DNA from: Nitrospinota bacterium
GTDB lineage: Bacteria; Nitrospinota_A; JADGAW01
DNA: 7,506 nucleotides
Direction: 5' to 3'
Assembly: GCA_015231815.1 (NCBI GenBank)
Contig: JADGAW010000103.1
Span: 1 to 7,506, forward strand
In this document: positions 5,706-7,506 of the stretch, in pieces
How the letters are laid out: each line of letters starts with the position of its first letter
Position numbering within the stretch: the first letter of the stretch is position 1
The notes under the pieces: model-generated
What the model saw: the letters and a program-made list of their open reading frames with translations, nothing else
Databases searched by the model: none
Told to the model about the DNA's origin: nothing
Position numbers and translations under genes: made by a program

Positions 5706-5726
5706 AAGAAGCAAATTCTGCTTCTT
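5706..5726. repeat. Inverted repeat in the activator-STAS gap, hairpin or operator
   Basis: Eight-base perfect arms AAGAAGCA (5706-5713) and TGCTTCTT (5719-5726) flank a five-base centre. As minus-strand RNA this would form a hairpin about 90 bases after the activator stop, but without a clean U-run, so termination is uncertain. As DNA it is centred about 71 bases upstream of the predicted sigma-54 start point and could be a protein-binding site. Confidence 0.45.
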
Positions 5727-5750
5727 CCCAATTAATTAAAACCATGCACA

Positions 5751-5767
5751 TTATTGCATTATTGCAA
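5751..5767. promoter_or_regulatory. Tandem and palindromic TTGCA repeats, candidate upstream activator site
   Basis: TTATTGCA occurs twice in tandem (5751-5766). The second copy plus one base makes TTGCA-TTAT-TGCAA (5754-5767), a two-fold symmetric site suited to a dimeric Fis-type helix-turn-helix. Its centre is about 115 bases upstream of the predicted sigma-54 start point, within the usual range for enhancer-type activator sites. That the neighbouring activator binds here is inferred. Confidence 0.4.
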
Positions 5768-5813
5768 GGCAAATTGATGCTTAATTTTAATTAAAAAGAC
5801 CTTTTACTCTATT

Positions 5814-7343
5814 CTAGTCACCTGATAATTTAGAGAACACTGTTCTTAGTGAAACGTTTAAAAGTCGTGCTGCCTGACTTTTATTTCCGTTACAGACTTC
5901 AATGGCATTGTTAATAATTTTCTTTTCATAGTCCAGAACAGCACCTCTTAAGCTGAAATTATGGTCGAAGTTAAAAGCACTTTCGCTCTTTTTATGGGTT
6001 GGCAGTTCAGATAACACATCCATTCTTCTTGAAATACGATATGTTTTCATATTAATTTGTGCATTTGGAGCAACGATATTCACCATTCGTTCAACTTTAT
6101 TTTCCAACTCACGAACATTTCCCCGATATTTTTCTTTTGAGAGTTTATCCAATACCTCCGGGGCAATGGAAATACCTGATTTTGAGAGTTTTTCACTATA
6201 TTTTTCAATAAAATGGTTTACCAAAAGAGGGATGTCACCAATTCTTTTATTCAATGACGGTAAGATAATGGGAAAAACAGCCAGACGGTAATATAAATCT
6301 TTCCTAAACCTCCCCAGCGCAATTTCTTCCGGGAGGTTTTTATGAGTTGCTGCAATGAGCCGGACAGTTACCCTTCTTGATTTAGTTTCACCAAGTCTTT
6401 TTACCTCACCAAACTGTATTGCCCGCAACACTTTTGCCTGCATCTCCAACGCCATATCACCTATTTCATCCAAAAACAGAGTACCTCCATTTGCTGCTTC
6501 AAAGAGACCCTCTCTATCAGATATTGCTCCGGTGAAAGCTCCTTTTGCATAACCAAAGAGTTCACTCTCCAATAAACTGCTTGCACAGGAAGCACAATTA
6601 ACAGTAACGAATGGTTTATCACCCAAGAAACCATTGTAATGAATGTAACGGGCAATCATTTCCTTACCAGTTCCCGTGTCCCCCAGAATCAATACATTTG
6701 AGATTGACTCTAATATATATTTAAGAACATCCACAACCGATTGCCAAGCCTCAGAATTTCCAATAAGAGAACCTTGTTTTACGATTGCATGAACTTCATT
6801 TTTTAAGTGAACATTTTCTTTTGCGAGGGATTTATTTGCCAGCCGCAACTCTTCAGACATTCTCAGCATTTCCTGAAGGTTTTTAAATGCCCTCAGGTTA
6901 TTGAACACTGCTGCGTAGAGCTTTTCAAAGTTCAATTCCGTTTTTTCTTTATAATCACTTATATCGTAATTTTCAATTATTTCTTTTTTGGGAGCTACTC
7001 CGGGAGCACCAGTACGAATAATAATGCGAACCATTTTGTTTTTTAAATCTTCCCTGATGGTTTTAACAACGTTCAGTCCGGCATCATCAGTTTCCATTAC
7101 AACATCTAACAGGATAATAGCGATATCATCATTATTTTTTAATATGTCTAATGCTTCTTTTGCAGAAAAAGCACTGATAATTTTGAGATATTTACCATCC
7201 ATTTTTAAATCACCAAGTGCCAACTCAGTTATCTGATGTACTTCTTCTTCGTCGTCAACAATGAGGAGCTTCCAGAAAGACTCCTTTCCTTTTTCCTCAC
7301 CTTCATCGATAAAATCAATTTCTTCACTTTTCTTTGGGGACAT
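5814..7343 (-). CDS. Sigma-54-dependent response regulator (receiver, AAA+, Fis-type HTH)
   Basis: This 509-residue NtrC-class activator remodels closed RpoN-RNA polymerase complexes by ATP hydrolysis. An acidic leader precedes a receiver (about 24-153) with D30-D31, phosphoacceptor D80 in LLDVVM, T111 and K134. That receiver is closely related to the one in the phosphatase protein downstream. A likely coiled linker (155-188) leads to the AAA+ domain with Walker A GDTGTGKE (221-228), an intact sigma-54 contact loop GAFTGA (268-273), Walker B GGTLFLDE (286-293), the arginine-finger region FRKDLYYRL (346-354) and sensor II RGNVRELEN (407-415). A C-terminal Fis-type helix-turn-helix (about 485-506, NKSQAARLLNVSLRTVFSKL) ends three residues before the stop. 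No clear ribosome-binding site is seen before the ATG. A sigma-54 promoter just downstream makes the STAS operon its probable target. The cognate histidine kinase is not in the window. Confidence 0.96.
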   Translation of the reverse strand: MSPKKSEEIDFIDEGEEKGKESFWKLLIVDDEEEVHQITELALGDLKMDGKYLKIISAFSAKEALDILKNNDDIAIILLDVVMETDDAGLNVVKTIREDLKNKMVRIIIRTGAPGVAPKKEIIENYDISDYKEKTELNFEKLYAAVFNNLRAFKNLQEMLRMSEELRLANKSLAKENVHLKNEVHAIVKQGSLIGNSEAWQSVVDVLKYILESISNVLILGDTGTGKEMIARYIHYNGFLGDKPFVTVNCASCASSLLESELFGYAKGAFTGAISDREGLFEAANGGTLFLDEIGDMALEMQAKVLRAIQFGEVKRLGETKSRRVTVRLIAATHKNLPEEIALGRFRKDLYYRLAVFPIILPSLNKRIGDIPLLVNHFIEKYSEKLSKSGISIAPEVLDKLSKEKYRGNVRELENKVERMVNIVAPNAQINMKTYRISRRMDVLSELPTHKKSESAFNFDHNFSLRGAVLDYEKKIINNAIEVCNGNKSQAARLLNVSLRTVFSKLSGD

Positions 7344-7385
7344 TTTGCAATTTTTTTAATATTTAAAAAACAAACATTTTATTCA

Positions 7386-7417
7386 ATACTCATAAAATTT
7401 CATAAAGCAATGAGTAT
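7386..7417. repeat. Inverted repeat ATACTCAT-N16-ATGAGTAT in a divergent intergenic region
   Basis: Eight-base perfect arms at 7386-7393 and 7410-7417 lie between the sigma-54 activator gene and the divergent glycosyltransferase gene. The right arm overlaps a perfect plus-strand TATAAT (7415-7420). The arm centres are 24 bases apart, a little over two helical turns, so one protein dimer pair could bind the same face. It may be an operator for one or both genes. Confidence 0.4.
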
Positions 7418-7420
7418 AAT
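7415..7420 (+). promoter_or_regulatory. Candidate -10 box of the glycosyltransferase gene
   Basis: TATAAT lies 27 bases before the ATG at 7448, placing a start point near 7427. No recognisable -35 hexamer is found at the usual spacing, so activity may need an activator or the match may be chance in AT-rich DNA. Confidence 0.4.
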
Positions 7421-7447
7421 TTAGTTCCTGAAATCATCATTAATAAT

Positions 7448-7506
7448 ATGCGAAAGAGAATTTTATACTACATTTCATCTCATGGATATGGTCATGCTGC
7501 CCGATC
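7448..7506 (+). CDS. Probable glycosyltransferase (GT28/MurG-like fold), N-terminus only
   Basis: Only 19 complete codons are present before the window ends. They translate to MRKRILYYISSHGYGHAAR, which resembles the start of nucleotide-sugar glycosyltransferase-like proteins: a first beta strand (ILYYIS) followed by the glycine-rich GHGxGHAxR-type loop, here SHGYGHAAR. The reading frame is open to the edge. No clear ribosome-binding site precedes the ATG, but a TATAAT lies upstream. The assignment rests on this one motif and the true substrate is unknown. The gene is divergent from the sigma-54 activator and shares its 104-base upstream region. Confidence 0.6.
   Translation, partial: MRKRILYYISSHGYGHAAR

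Noticed and set aside
5768..5782. GGCAAATTGATGCTT as a decayed second copy of the sigma-54 promoter
   Set aside because: It resembles the promoter region (GCAATTTTGATGCC) but lacks the GG-N10-GC spacing on the minus strand, so it is probably coincidental similarity.
5785..5796. TTTTAATTAAAA palindrome after the activator stop
   Set aside because: Pure A/T palindromes are expected in DNA of this composition, and this one cannot form a hairpin with a proper loop. A bending site for HU or IHF is possible but unsupported.

Overview
The window looks like chromosomal DNA from an AT-rich bacterium, by eye somewhat under 40% G+C. An ExbD-type proton-channel subunit points to a double-membrane (Gram-negative-type) cell. 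A sigma-54 activator with a complete GAFTGA motif, next to a good -24/-12 promoter, indicates use of RpoN. Nothing here fixes the phylum. There are no RNA genes, insertion sequences, CRISPR arrays or other signs of mobile DNA, and no gene-free stretch exceeds 190 bases.

Layout. Bases 1-683, minus strand: the start of smc, preceded by a 95-residue two-helix membrane protein whose stop overlaps the smc start (TAATG). Bases 844-1864, plus strand: exbD, readable as a full 132-residue protein only through a -1 frame change at a canonical A_AAA_AAG site, then rnhB (RNase HII) after a G8 tract. Bases 1902-7343, minus strand, in transcription order: a sigma-54 activator with a receiver domain, two small STAS-domain proteins, a receiver-SpoIIE phosphatase, endonuclease IV (nfo), an HU-family DNA-binding protein and ruvX. 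Base 7448 to the window end, plus strand: the first codons of a probable glycosyltransferase, divergent from the activator.

The most interesting part is bases 3600-7343. The activator and the phosphatase carry closely related, atypical receiver domains (about half identical by eye) fused to different outputs. Between the activator gene and the first STAS gene lies a GG-N10-GC element (GGCA...TTGCT) whose predicted start point falls just ahead of a strong ribosome-binding site. Candidate activator-binding repeats lie farther upstream. The simplest reading is a two-layer circuit. The phosphorylated activator switches on a STAS-STAS-phosphatase operon through sigma-54. The phosphatase, gated by a sister receiver, then acts on the serine-phosphorylated STAS proteins in a partner switch. 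The sensor kinase, the anti-sigma/serine kinase and the final target are not in the window.

The downstream nfo, HU and ruvX genes are ordinary DNA-maintenance genes. HU-ruvX has its own plausible sigma-70-type promoter, so it need not depend on read-through from the signalling genes.
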